Under the pieces are notes generated by a model that saw only the letters and a program-made list of their open reading frames with translations, ran no database searches and was not told the DNA's origin. Shown piece by piece: positions 46,274 to 57,222 of a stretch of DNA of 64,000 bases. Made by a program: the position numbers and the translations under genes. The stretch's first letter is position 1, and every line of letters begins with the position of its first letter. Source of the DNA: Roseibaca calidilacus (GTDB taxonomy: Bacteria > Pseudomonadota > Alphaproteobacteria > Rhodobacterales > Rhodobacteraceae); assembly GCF_001517585.1 (NCBI RefSeq), contig NZ_FBYC01000004.1, positions 744,001-808,000 of the forward strand, in the 5' to 3' direction.

Positions 46274-47243
46274 CGGTCCGGGCCGCATCGGGGACAGGGG
46301 CAAGGGGCGGCGCAATATCTGGCGCCAGATTGTCGGGCAGGGTCGGGTTTGCCCCATCGGTGGCTTCGGGCTGGCTGTCGGGGCCCGCAGGCAAGATCAG
46401 ATCACCGGTCGAGGTGATCGTTTCTTGCGGGCGCGACCGCAGCACGCGCAGAAATTCCAGCCGCCCGTAATCGGCGGCCAACCGCACCCGCAAGCGCCGG
46501 TCGCGCGACATGACAACTTCGCCCACGAGCAGCCCGGCGGGAAAGACGCCACCATCGTCGGAACTGACCACGCGGTCGCCGGGGCGCAGATCGTCCGGGT
46601 CCTCGATGAAATCCAGCAGCGGAAAGGCGCTGTTATCGCCCGACAGCATGGCGCGCTGCCCCGAGGGTTGGATCACCACCGGAACGCGGCTGGCGCTGTC
46701 GGTCAGCAGCACCACGCGCGCGGTGCGTTGTCCGACACCGGCAATGCGCCCGGCCAGCCCCAGCCCGTCCATCACCGCCCAGCCATCGACCAGCCCGTCG
46801 CGCGCGCCCACATTCAACAGCACCGAATTGCGAAAGGGCGATCCGCTATCGGCCATGACAACGCCGGTCACATGCGTCAGTTGCGGGTCCAGCCGCACTT
46901 GGTTCAGGTCCAGCAATTCGGCGTTGCGCTGTTCCAGTTGCAACGCCGCTTCGCGCCATGCGCGCATTTGCTGCAATTCGCGGCGAAGTTGCTGGTTCTG
47001 TTCCATGATCCGCGCATAAGAGCGGAAATCATCCAACAGGGCGGTCACTTGTGTCAGCGGTGCCAAAGCCCAGTCGAACGAAGGCACGACCGTGTCGATC
47101 ACGGCCATGCGGAAGCGTTCGATGCGCGGGCTGTCGATCCGCCAGACAAGGAACACCGCCAGCAGCGCAACGACCAGCACGCCCATGAAAATGCGTCGCA
47201 GCGGGCGGACATAGTCGGTGTCTGTCTGACGTTCGCCGGCCAA
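46266..47243 (-). CDS. mreC: Rod shape-determining protein MreC
   Basis: A 325-residue bitopic protein: short cytoplasmic part, one helix (FMGVLVVALLAVFLVW), a coiled-coil (QNQQLRRELQQMRAWREAALQLEQRNAELL) and the periplasmic beta domains (VTGVVMADSGSPFRNSVLLNVGARDGLVDGWAVMDGLGLAGRI ... DLRPGDRVVSSDDGGVFPAGLLVG). It scaffolds PBP2. The C-terminal ~45 residues are Pro/Asp-rich. It starts 16 bp after the mreB stop. Confidence 0.95.
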   Translation of the reverse strand: MAGERQTDTDYVRPLRRIFMGVLVVALLAVFLVWRIDSPRIERFRMAVIDTVVPSFDWALAPLTQVTALLDDFRSYARIMEQNQQLRRELQQMRAWREAALQLEQRNAELLDLNQVRLDPQLTHVTGVVMADSGSPFRNSVLLNVGARDGLVDGWAVMDGLGLAGRIAGVGQRTARVVLLTDSASRVPVVIQPSGQRAMLSGDNSAFPLLDFIEDPDDLRPGDRVVSSDDGGVFPAGLLVGEVVMSRDRRLRVRLAADYGRLEFLRVLRSRPQETITSTGDLILPAGPDSQPEATDGANPTLPDNLAPDIAPPLAPVPDAARTDG

Positions 47244-47259
47244 GACCCACCCCTACCTG

Positions 47260-49664
<2,405 letters not shown>

Positions 49665-49672
<8 letters not shown>

Positions 49673-50120
49673 GGCGCGCCTTGACCGCTGCGCCAGCCTT
49701 GGCGAAATCCATCTCGCCCGCGTGGCGGGTTTTCAACAGGCCCATGACCTGCCCGATATCGCGCACGCTGGCGGCGCCGGTTTCCCGAATGACGGCATCG
49801 ACGGCTGCGCCGATCTCGTCATCGTCCATCTGGCGGGGCAGGAAATCCTCGATCACGGCAATCTCGGCGTTTTCTTTCTCGGCCAGGTCCAGCCGTGCGG
49901 CCTCTTCATAGGCGCGCGCCGATTCGCGCCGTTGCTTGACCATGCGGGTCAGAACGGTGATGATCTCGCTGTCCGAAATCTCTGCGCCGCCATCGCCCCG
50001 CGCGGCGATGTCGCGGTCCTTGATCGCGGCATTTATCAGCCGCAAGGCGGCAAGGCGGTCCGTATCGCGCGCCTTCATTGCGGTTTTCAGCGCGGTCGTG
50101 ATCTTGTCCCGCATAAGCAT
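49665..50120 (-). CDS. yqeY: GatB/YqeY-domain protein
   Basis: A 151-residue helical protein, MLMRDKITTALKTAMKARDTDRLAALRLINAAIKDRDIAAR, with the YqeY pattern ILTRMVKQRRESARAYEEAARLDLAEKENAEIAVIEDFLPRQMDDDEI. The family resembles the tRNA-binding tail of GatB but stands free; its role is unclear (possibly tRNA-related). An ATG two codons later is an alternative start. It is divergent from carA, as in many alphaproteobacteria, and overlaps the AGE-family gene. Confidence 0.92.
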
Positions 50121-50249
50121 GGGGGGCCTCTTTTCGTGCTGTGTTAAGCCAAGCCCACATAGTAGGCAAGCACGGCAGGCACGGCAATGGCTATTAAAGT
50201 ATTTTTAAAACAATGGCTTGCGCGGATTGTCATAATGGGCCGGTTTCGC

Positions 50250-50278
50250 TTGATTCTTTTCGCCACGCCCCATAGTTT
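50250..50278 (+). promoter_or_regulatory. Candidate promoter of carA
   Basis: TTGATT (50250-50255), a 17-bp spacer and TAGTTT (50273-50278), giving a start near 50285 and a ~28-nt leader to the carA ATG at 50313. Confidence 0.45.
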
Positions 50279-50312
50279 GCGCCAAATTCAGCCAGCCCGG
50301 AGTCCGTGTCGC

Positions 50313-51470
50313 ATGTGTGCCCAGCCACTCAAACCCACTGCATGCCTTGCCTTGGCCGATGGAACCATCTTTTACGGGCGCGGCTTTGGCGCAACCGGCG
50401 AAACGGTGGCGGAGCTGTGCTTCAACACCGCGATGACCGGCTATCAGGAGATTATGACAGACCCGTCCTATGCCGGGCAGATCGTGACCTTCACCTTTCC
50501 GCATATCGGCAATACCGGTGTGACTGAAGATGACGACGAAACCGCCGATCCCGTCGCCGCAGGCATGGTGGTGAAATGGGATCCGACCGCGCCCTCGAAC
50601 TGGCGCGCGCAGGAAACGCTTGTCGCGTGGCTGGAACGGCGCGGGCGCATCTGCATGGGCGGGGTCGATACACGCCGCCTGACCCGCGCGATCCGCCAGC
50701 AAGGTGCCCCGCATGTCGCCTTGGCGCATAACCCCGATGGCGTGTTCGACCTTGAAGCCTTGGTGGCCAAGGCCCGCGCGTGGAAAGGGCTGGTGGGCCT
50801 TGATCTGGCGCGCGATGTGACCTGTGCGCAATCTTACCGTTGGGATGAAATGCGCTGGGCGTGGCCCAAGGGCTATACCCGCCAGACAGAACCAAAACAC
50901 AAGGTTGTCGCCATAGATTACGGCGCGAAACGCAACATCCTGCGCTGTTTGGCCAGCGCGGGCTGTGATGTGACCGTGCTGCCTGCGACGGCAACTGCCG
51001 AAGATGTGCTGGCGCTGAACCCCGATGGCGTGTTTCTGTCGAACGGGCCGGGCGACCCGGCGGCCACGGGCGAATATGCGGTCCCGATGATCCGCGACGT
51101 GCTGAATGCCGATTTGCCCGTCTTTGGCATTTGCCTTGGCCACCAGATGCTGGCTTTGGCGCTTGGTGCGAAAACCATCAAGATGAACCACGGCCATCAC
51201 GGCGCGAACCACCCGGTGAAAGACCACACCACCGGCAAGGTTGAAATCACATCCATGAACCACGGTTTCGCGGTCGATGCGCAGACCCTGCCCGAAGGCG
51301 TGGTGGAAACGCATACCTCGTTGTTCGACGGGTCGAATTGCGGGATTCAGCTTCAGGGCAAGCCGGTCTTTTCGGTGCAGCACCACCCAGAGGCCAGCCC
51401 TGGCCCGCAAGACAGTTTCTACCTGTTCGAGCGGTTTGCGGATGCGATGGCGGCACGCAAAGCGGGTTGA
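50313..51470 (+). CDS. carA: Carbamoyl-phosphate synthase small subunit
   Basis: Glutamine amidotransferase subunit (385 aa) supplying ammonia to CarB for arginine and pyrimidine synthesis. The N-terminal domain has LALADGTIFYGRGFGATGETVAELCFNTAMTGYQEIMTDPSYAGQ. The class I GATase triad is visible as Cys in FGICLGHQMLALALG and His/Glu in SVQHHPEASPGPQDS. The ATG at 50313 matches the family start; the frame extends 42 codons further up without similarity. carB is not in the window. Confidence 0.96.
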   Translation: MCAQPLKPTACLALADGTIFYGRGFGATGETVAELCFNTAMTGYQEIMTDPSYAGQIVTFTFPHIGNTGVTEDDDETADPVAAGMVVKWDPTAPSNWRAQETLVAWLERRGRICMGGVDTRRLTRAIRQQGAPHVALAHNPDGVFDLEALVAKARAWKGLVGLDLARDVTCAQSYRWDEMRWAWPKGYTRQTEPKHKVVAIDYGAKRNILRCLASAGCDVTVLPATATAEDVLALNPDGVFLSNGPGDPAATGEYAVPMIRDVLNADLPVFGICLGHQMLALALGAKTIKMNHGHHGANHPVKDHTTGKVEITSMNHGFAVDAQTLPEGVVETHTSLFDGSNCGIQLQGKPVFSVQHHPEASPGPQDSFYLFERFADAMAARKAG

Positions 51471-51548
51471 CGGGGCGTAGGCGCGGCTGGCTGTGCCCGC
51501 CGCCCGTGTCGTGCTAAAGGCCAGTCCAAAGGGGGCACAAAGCACGCA

Positions 51549-52301
51549 ATGACAATTTCACAAGACGCAGAGTTGCAGGCGCTGCGCAAGATCGGGCGGA
51601 TCGTTGCGCGCACCTTGCAGGGCATGGCCAAGGCCATGGAACCGGGCATGACCACAGCAGAGCTGGACGATATTGGCCGCGCGATGCTGGAGCGCGAGGG
51701 CGCGGTGTCTGCGCCGGAATCGCTTTACAGCTTTCCGGGCGCGACCTGTATCAGCGTCAATGACGCCATTGCGCATGGTGTTCCCGGCCCCCAAAAATTG
51801 GCAGAGGGCGATTTGGTCAATATCGACGTGTCGGCCTCGCTGGACGGTTTTTTTGCCGATACCGGGGCCAGCTTTTGTCTTGGTGCGGCGTCGGAAGATA
51901 CCCAGAGGCTGTGCCGCGACGGTCAGCGCGCGATGCAGATCGGGATTGCGCAGGTCGGGCATGGCAAACCCATCTCCGGCATTGGCAATGCGATCGGTGC
52001 GTTCGCCAGCAAGCGCGGCTATACGCTGATCCGCAATCTGGCCAGCCATGGGATTGGCCGCGCGTTGCACGAAGCGCCGAAAGAAATTCCGACATGGCCC
52101 ACCCGCCGCGATACCCGCCGCATGCGGCATGGCATGGTCCTGACGGTAGAGCCGTTTCTGGCGCGCGGCGGGCTTTGGGCAGACACGGTCGCAGGCGACG
52201 ATTGGACGCTCTATAGCACCCCCCGCAGCCCTGTTGTGCAATATGAGCATACCGTGATCGCCACGCGGCGCGGGCCGGTCATCCTGACATTACCGCACTG
52301 A
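51549..52301 (+). CDS. map: Type I methionine aminopeptidase
   Basis: Removes N-terminal methionine. The 250-residue enzyme keeps the catalytic and metal residues: His76 (AIAHGVP), Asp93 (VNIDVSA), Asp104 (FADTG), His167 (ASHGIG), His174 (ALHEAP), Glu201 (TVEPF) and Glu233 (QYEHT). The substrate loop is shorter and differs from housekeeping Map: YSFPGATCISVNDAIAHG replaces the usual YHGYPxxxCTSVNEVxCHG, and HEAPKEIPTW replaces HEEPxVLHY. It may be a second Map. It lies 78 bp after carA and converges on proS. Confidence 0.9.
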   Translation: MTISQDAELQALRKIGRIVARTLQGMAKAMEPGMTTAELDDIGRAMLEREGAVSAPESLYSFPGATCISVNDAIAHGVPGPQKLAEGDLVNIDVSASLDGFFADTGASFCLGAASEDTQRLCRDGQRAMQIGIAQVGHGKPISGIGNAIGAFASKRGYTLIRNLASHGIGRALHEAPKEIPTWPTRRDTRRMRHGMVLTVEPFLARGGLWADTVAGDDWTLYSTPRSPVVQYEHTVIATRRGPVILTLPH

Positions 52302-52304
52302 TGT

Positions 52305-52332
52305 CTGCCCCCAGCGCAAGGCATGGGGGCAG
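52305..52332. terminator. Hairpin between convergent map and proS
   Basis: CTGCCCCCA (52305-52313) pairs with TGGGGGCAG (52324-52332) over a 10-nt loop. It lies just past the map stop and 6 bp from the proS stop. There is only a short T-run (GGTTTAG), so efficiency is uncertain. Confidence 0.5.
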
Positions 52333-52337
52333 GGGGT

Positions 52338-53672
52338 TTAGCTGTAGATCTGGGCGATCCGGTCCACAGCCGCCTCTGGCGACATCTCTTCGCTCTCGCC
52401 CGTGCGGCGCGAGGTCAGTTCCACCACACCCTTTTCCAGCCCGCGCGGCCCCACGGTAATACGCCATGGCAGGCCGATCAGGTCCATCGTGGCGAATTTC
52501 GCGCCCGCGCGTTCGGCGCGGTCGTCATATAGCGGCTCCAGCCCCTTGGCGGTCAGCGCAGCATAGAGGCTTTCGCAAGCTGCATCCGCCGCTGCGTCGC
52601 CCTGTTTCAGGTTCACGATCCCGCAATGGAACGGCGTGACGCCTTCGGGCCAGATGATGCCCTTCTCGTCATGGCTCGCCTCAATAATCGCGCCCAGCAG
52701 GCGGCTTACGCCAATCCCGTGGCTGCCCATATGCACCGGAACGCGCCCGCCATCGGGGGTGACGACGGTGGCGCCCATGGCTTCGGAATATTTGGTGCCG
52801 AAATAGAAGATCTGCCCCACTTCAATACCGCGGGCGCTGCGACGGCGCGCTTCCGGCACCTGGTCGTTGAACAACGCTTCCTCATGGGTTTCGTCCGTGC
52901 GGGCGTAGCGCGAGGTGAATTCTTCCAGCACCGCCTGGCATTGGTCTACGCTGTCGTAATCCACCGCGCGGTCCCCGAATTTCATGTCGGTGATCTCGGA
53001 ATCATAAAACACTTCCGATTCCCCGGTTTCGGCCAGCACAAGGAATTCATGCGTGTAATCGCCGCCAATCGGCCCACCATCGGCGCGCATGGGAATGGCT
53101 TGCAGGCCCATCCGCTCATAGCTGCGCAGGTAGCTGACCAGATGGCGGTTATAGGCATGCAGCGCGTCTTCCTTGGTCAGGTCGAAATTATACCCGTCCT
53201 TCATGTAGAATTCGCGACCCCGCATCACGCCGAAGCGCGGGCGCACCTCGTCGCGGAACTTCCACTGGATGTGATATAGCGTCAGCGGCAGGTCCTTGTA
53301 GCTGTTCACATGGCTGCGGAAGATGTCGGTAATCAATTCCTCGTTCGTCGGACCATAAAGCATGTCGCGCCCGTGCCGGTCGGTAATGCGCAGCATTTCC
53401 TGCCCGTAATCATCGTAGCGCCCGGATTCGCGCCACAGATCGGCCGATTGCAGCGTGGGCATCAGCATGGGGATATGCCCCGCGCGGATCTGTTCTTCAT
53501 GCACGATCTGTTCAATGCGCTTGAGCACCTTGTAACCCAAGGGCAGCCACGAATAGATCCCGGCGCTGGCCTGCTTTATAAGCCCTGCGCGCAGCATCAG
53601 CCGGTGGCTGGCGATCTGCGCCTCGGACGGGGTTTCCTTCAGCACGGGCAGGAAATAGCGGGTCAGGCGCAT
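52338..53672 (-). CDS. proS: Prolyl-tRNA synthetase (short alphaproteobacterial type)
   Basis: Charges tRNA-Pro. The 444-residue class II synthetase has [27 protein letters not shown] (motif 1 region), [25 protein letters not shown] (motif 2), [28 protein letters not shown] (motif 3) and an anticodon domain at the end. The ~180-residue editing insertion of E. coli ProRS is absent, as usual in alphaproteobacteria. AAAGGA lies 8 nt ahead of the ATG at 53672, which is preferred over an ATG six codons up. Confidence 0.96.
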   Translation of the reverse strand: MRLTRYFLPVLKETPSEAQIASHRLMLRAGLIKQASAGIYSWLPLGYKVLKRIEQIVHEEQIRAGHIPMLMPTLQSADLWRESGRYDDYGQEMLRITDRHGRDMLYGPTNEELITDIFRSHVNSYKDLPLTLYHIQWKFRDEVRPRFGVMRGREFYMKDGYNFDLTKEDALHAYNRHLVSYLRSYERMGLQAIPMRADGGPIGGDYTHEFLVLAETGESEVFYDSEITDMKFGDRAVDYDSVDQCQAVLEEFTSRYARTDETHEEALFNDQVPEARRRSARGIEVGQIFYFGTKYSEAMGATVVTPDGGRVPVHMGSHGIGVSRLLGAIIEASHDEKGIIWPEGVTPFHCGIVNLKQGDAAADAACESLYAALTAKGLEPLYDDRAERAGAKFATMDLIGLPWRITVGPRGLEKGVVELTSRRTGESEEMSPEAAVDRIAQIYS

Positions 53673-53740
53673 GGGGGTGTCCTTTGGCATCTGCGATTAA
53701 CGCCCGGTGTAAGACGTGGCGCGCGCAGGGGCAAGGCGGG

Positions 53741-55219
53741 TTATGGCGCGTCCGGGGTGCCGAACACGGCTTCCAGCGCCGCGCGGTCGGGGTGGTCGGG
53801 GGCGTGCTCGCGCAGGTGGATGAGGGTGTTGCGGGCGACTGTTTGCGTATCGGGGTGGTCGTCGCCCAAAGCGGCGCGGAAAATCTCTAACGCTTCTAAA
53901 TAAAGTGGCGTCGCTTCGTTCACACGCCCGGTGTTTTCTAACAGCCCGGCAAGATTGTTGATCCAGACAGCTAAGTCGGGATGCTGAACATCGAGCGTTT
54001 CGCGGCCGATCTCAATTGCTTCGCGCAAGAGTTCTTCGGCTTCTCCGCTACGTCCAGTGATTGCCAGTAATAGCGATAAATTGTTTAACCGTGTTGCCAC
54101 GGTAGGATGGCGCTCGCCTAGCGAAGCTTTGGTTAATCTGAGCGCTTCTCTGATAAGAGGCTCTGCCTCATTGTGCCGCCCAACCTCGCGAAGAAACACA
54201 GAGTAGTTATTTAGGCTTGTCGCGTATCCGAGAGTGTCGATTGCGATCGTAGCACGTCCAATCTCAACTCCCTGTTGATAGAAGGGCTCGGCTTCCTCGT
54301 AATGATGCAGCTCTCTTAAAACTTCGGCTATATTGTTCAGACATGCGCCAACCTTGGTATCGTTTGCGCCGAACGCTTTTTGTACAACTGTAAGCGCTTG
54401 TTTGAATTGGACAAGCGCTTCTTCATGCTGCCCTAGCGCTCGCAAGGTTTCTGCAAAATTGTTTTGGGCAAGCGCGGTCCTTGGGTTGTTGGGCCCAAAT
54501 TTGTCTTTCGAAAACTCGACAAGCTGCTTGTTTGCGTTCAATGCAGCATCATACTGCCCGCTACGCCATAATAGTTCACCAGCTGCCAGCAAAGGTTCAT
54601 AGTCGGGTTCCAGTTCCGCCGCCCGTGCGTAGTGCTGCGCCGCCGCCCGCCACTCCACCCGCGATTCCGCGATTTCGCCCAAGCCGAATTCAGCGCGCGC
54701 GGCGCGTTGCACCGCCATCGCCTCGCGCGCCGCGATTTCGGAAAAGATCGCCTCCGCCTCATCCGTATTGCCCGCGCGCAGCTTGGCAATGGCAGAGTTC
54801 AGCCGCTCCGCCCCAAGTTCATTGCCCTCGCGCAACAGCTTGTCTTCCAGATCGGCCAAGCGTTTGCGCTCCGCCTCGAACGCGCCTTCGGGGTCGTTGA
54901 TCTGAGCGGTCAGATCGTCGATGCGCGCTTGCAGGCGCCTGCGCTCTTCGTCATCCGCGCGGTCCAGTTCGGCGATGATGTCGTCGCGCAGCAATTTACG
55001 CATGCGCAGGAATTCTGGCATGGTCAGCCGGGTTTGCTCGTCAGCAAATGTAACTCTGGCTTCTACCTGCACCGGTTTGGGCTTTGTCACCGCCCAACGG
55101 ATGAGCCGGAACGCCCCCCAGATCACCGCGCCACCGAACCCAAGGATCGCCGTTCCGGCCGCGATGGCCTGTAGTAGCGTCGCCTCTTGCTCGAACCATG
55201 TCAGGATGTTTGAAATCAT
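53741..55219 (-). CDS. Membrane-anchored tetratricopeptide-repeat protein
   Basis: A 492-residue protein with an N-terminal helix (ATLLQAIAAGTAILGFGGAVIWGAF), a charged coiled-coil (~75-135, RADDEERRRLQARIDDLTAQ) and then TPR units. From ~residue 235 there are about five kinesin-light-chain-type repeats of ~42 residues (ALAQNNFAETLRALGQHEEALVQFKQAL, CLNNIAEVLRELHHYEEAEPFYQQGV, and so on). Such arrays bind proteins; no partner is visible. Base composition shifts inside the gene: about 53900-54590 (the repeats) is clearly more AT-rich than either flank. Confidence 0.85.
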   Translation of the reverse strand: MISNILTWFEQEATLLQAIAAGTAILGFGGAVIWGAFRLIRWAVTKPKPVQVEARVTFADEQTRLTMPEFLRMRKLLRDDIIAELDRADDEERRRLQARIDDLTAQINDPEGAFEAERKRLADLEDKLLREGNELGAERLNSAIAKLRAGNTDEAEAIFSEIAAREAMAVQRAARAEFGLGEIAESRVEWRAAAQHYARAAELEPDYEPLLAAGELLWRSGQYDAALNANKQLVEFSKDKFGPNNPRTALAQNNFAETLRALGQHEEALVQFKQALTVVQKAFGANDTKVGACLNNIAEVLRELHHYEEAEPFYQQGVEIGRATIAIDTLGYATSLNNYSVFLREVGRHNEAEPLIREALRLTKASLGERHPTVATRLNNLSLLLAITGRSGEAEELLREAIEIGRETLDVQHPDLAVWINNLAGLLENTGRVNEATPLYLEALEIFRAALGDDHPDTQTVARNTLIHLREHAPDHPDRAALEAVFGTPDAP

Positions 55220-55278
55220 GCTGCCTGCTCAAATGTTGCAGGCAGTCTGACCTTTGGGCGGCGATCTGTCCAGCGCCC

Positions 55279-55875
55279 TCAATACCCCTTCTTCGCGCCC
55301 CGATCCGCGCTGAGCGATTGTTGTCGCCGCTCGACCAGCAGCTCTATCGCGTCCGCCAGATGTTCGCGCTGGATGTTGCGGTCACCGTTTGCCACGCGGA
55401 TGCGGTGGGCTTCGATCATCACGTCGGCGTGGCGGGTGCCTTCGGGCGGTTCAAACCGGTAGCTGGCCAGTTCAATGCGCAGGCCCAGCGGGTCGCGGAA
55501 ATAGATCGAATCCATGAACCCGCGATCTACCGGCCCCGAATGGCGCACTCCGCGCGCATCGAGCCGCGCGGCGATTTGCCAGAAGGTCGCCTGCGACACG
55601 TTGAAGGCCAGATGATGCAGGCTGCCCGTGTCTTCGGGCACCGCTCTTGGGTCGGGCTTGCGGGTTTCATTGGTGAAGATGGTAATCAGCCGCCCGTCGC
55701 CAGGGTCGAAATACAAATGCCCTTCGTTCGCGTCATCCAGATTGGGCTGGTCAAAGATGAAGGGCATGCCCAGCACCCCTTCCCAGAAATCAATCGATGT
55801 CTGCCGATCCGCCCCGATCAGCGTGATGTGATGGACCCCTTGGGTCTGTATCTTGCGGTATTGCGTGTCTGACAT
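55279..55875 (-). CDS. VOC-family (glyoxalase/dioxygenase-like) protein
   Basis: A 198-residue vicinal-oxygen-chelate protein. Paired beta-alpha-beta modules show metal-ligand-type residues: His in GVHHITLIGADRQ, Glu in DANEGHLYFD, His in GSLHHLAFNV and Glu in DPLGLRIELASY. It resembles ring-cleaving dioxygenases or glyoxalase-fold proteins of unknown substrate. The start MSDTQYRKIQ at 55875 has AGGGAG ahead; a longer frame (55893) is less likely. The C-terminal ~50 residues are charged and unassigned. Confidence 0.85.
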   Translation of the reverse strand: MSDTQYRKIQTQGVHHITLIGADRQTSIDFWEGVLGMPFIFDQPNLDDANEGHLYFDPGDGRLITIFTNETRKPDPRAVPEDTGSLHHLAFNVSQATFWQIAARLDARGVRHSGPVDRGFMDSIYFRDPLGLRIELASYRFEPPEGTRHADVMIEAHRIRVANGDRNIQREHLADAIELLVERRQQSLSADRGAKKGY

Positions 55876-55971
55876 CGTGAACTCCCTGAGCAAGTCTTGC
55901 TTGGGAACTTAGCGCAGACCGGTCGGCCTGTCCTGTTTATCGCCGCACAGAACCTGTTAGGGCGGGGGCGC

Positions 55972-56883
55972 TCAGGCGACGGGTTCGGGCTGCGGTACAT
56001 CCCGTCCCGGCTTTGCCCTCTTGCGCGACAGGGCCTGCGACCTCTTGGCGGCAATGGCGGTCAGGCCGGGGCGCGCGCTGCGCGCGATCCGGCGGGTGAG
56101 GGCGCGCAGATATTCCGGGTCATGCCGCCGCGCGCGCAGCAGGCGTGCGGCTTTCGGCGCGGTCAAGGCGCCGGTCGCGGCCAGTTCGATCAGCGGGGCC
56201 AGCAAGCCCATGCGGGCAAGGCTGTCTTGGGTCGGACCATACAGGCGCGGGCTGCGCAGAAGGGTGACAAAGGGTCGGCGGAACAAGGCTGCATGCATGG
56301 CATCTGCCCGCAGCGACGGGTCATAGAGCACGAAAGCGTTGCGGCTGCCGTCCAGCATGTCGGGCGCAAACCCGAAGCGCGTGCGGAAGTCCAGCCGCCG
56401 CGCCCATATGAATCGCCGGTCCCATGGGGCGATTGCCGGGTCAAGCGTGGCTTGTGGCGCAATCGCCAGAACCGTCGCGCCGGGCGCGGTCAGGCTAAAC
56501 GCACAGGCTGCGTAACCGCCCATGCCCGCACCGTAGAACAGCACGCGCTTGAAGCTGTCGAAGAAACCTTCGTCAATCTGGGCATCGAAGAAATCCAGCA
56601 CTTCGGTATCCCGAAACCAGCGCGGCGCGCGTGCGATTAGGCCCAGATGCGACCAGCCATTCGCCTCTGCCACTAACAGGCCAAGCGGTTTGTGTTCGGG
56701 GCCGGTGGCGCGACACTCGGCCACCGTCTCGAAGCTGACGATCAGCGTGTCGCCACCATCGGCGTAGAATGCCGCATGTTGGCTGCCCAGAGGCGAGAAC
56801 GCGCCTAGCTCATCGCCCAGCTCGTCCAGTCGTGCCAGCCATTCGGCGTCGGTGCGCGCGGTCGAAAGATCAATACTGGTCAT
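55972..56883 (-). CDS. Alpha/beta-hydrolase-fold protein lacking the nucleophile serine
   Basis: A 303-residue cytosolic protein. The core VLFYGAGMGGYAACAFSLTAPGATVLAIAPQATL looks like an alpha/beta-hydrolase nucleophile elbow, but GxSxG reads GAGMG with Gly120 in place of Ser. Upstream are LIVSFETV and a strand-helix pattern; the C-terminal ~70 residues are Arg/Ala-rich. I recall similar Rhodobacterales proteins being called phosphoadenosine phosphosulfate reductase, but no PAPS-reductase motif is visible. Function unknown; it may bind rather than hydrolyse. Confidence 0.7.
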   Translation of the reverse strand: MTSIDLSTARTDAEWLARLDELGDELGAFSPLGSQHAAFYADGGDTLIVSFETVAECRATGPEHKPLGLLVAEANGWSHLGLIARAPRWFRDTEVLDFFDAQIDEGFFDSFKRVLFYGAGMGGYAACAFSLTAPGATVLAIAPQATLDPAIAPWDRRFIWARRLDFRTRFGFAPDMLDGSRNAFVLYDPSLRADAMHAALFRRPFVTLLRSPRLYGPTQDSLARMGLLAPLIELAATGALTAPKAARLLRARRHDPEYLRALTRRIARSARPGLTAIAAKRSQALSRKRAKPGRDVPQPEPVA

Positions 56884-57046
56884 GGCGGTCCTGCCCGGTC
56901 AAAATCTGTCTACAGGCTACAGAGCCGGTCGGGCGCTGGCAAATATCGTATGGCAAAGGCGCGGCGAATTTTTGTCAAAATCATGGCAACCGAAAAGCGA
57001 TTGTTCGCGGTTCTGTGCCAGTCCCGTGCAACAGGTTGGATTGTTT

Positions 57047-57067
57047 GTGAACAAGCACCGTGTTCAC
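57047..57067. promoter_or_regulatory. Inverted repeat, possible operator
   Basis: GTGAACA and TGTTCAC are perfect 7-bp inverted arms around a 7-bp spacer, ending 19 bp upstream of the FNR box. It could bind a second dimeric regulator at the same promoter. No regulator can be named. Confidence 0.4.
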
Positions 57068-57086
57068 CATGATGCGCGCCAATTTT

Positions 57087-57100
57087 TTGATTCAGATCAA
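57087..57100. promoter_or_regulatory. Perfect FNR/FnrL box
   Basis: TTGATTCAGATCAA matches the FNR consensus TTGAT-N4-ATCAA at all ten fixed positions. Its centre (57093.5) lies ~41 bp upstream of a start expected near 57134, given the TGATTATAC -10-like element at 57117-57125. That is the classic class II activation spacing for transcription rightward, toward the hairpins at 57171-57217. Confidence 0.75.
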
Positions 57101-57133
57101 GGAACGCCCGACGCAATGATTATACCCAGATAC

Positions 57134-57222
57134 ATGTTTATGGCGCTGCCAGAAACATTTTCCTCCCTGTCCCGCCGACACGCGGGTGACTGACCCGCCC
57201 TTATTGCAAGGGCGGGTTTTTT
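57134..57222 (+). ncRNA. Candidate FNR-controlled small RNA (~89 nt)
   Basis: The predicted transcript runs from about 57134 to the terminator T-run. A 5' single-stranded part includes TTTTCCTCCCT (CCTCCC at 57162-57167, complementary to Shine-Dalgarno cores). It is followed by hairpin 1 (CCCGC 57171-57175 with GCGGG 57182-57186, 6-nt loop) and the terminator hairpin. Rhodobacter has a known FnrL-dependent small RNA (PcrZ), and CCUCC-loop small RNAs are known there; whether this is a homologue cannot be told here. The alternative is a leaderless 19-codon frame (57134-57193, MFMALPETFSSLSRRHAGD). Confidence 0.55.
57193..57222 (+). terminator. Strong intrinsic terminator of the candidate small RNA
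   Basis: A perfect 10-bp stem, ACCCGCCCTT (57193-57202) with AAGGGCGGGT (57208-57217), a 5-nt loop, and TTTTTT ending at 57222. No annotated plus-strand gene lies upstream that it could serve; the divergent gene at 56883 reads the other way. Confidence 0.9.

Noticed and set aside
56950-57072. A 40-codon plus-strand frame in the long intergenic gap
   Set aside because: No ribosome-binding site, no recognisable motif, and it runs through the inverted repeat; treated as chance.
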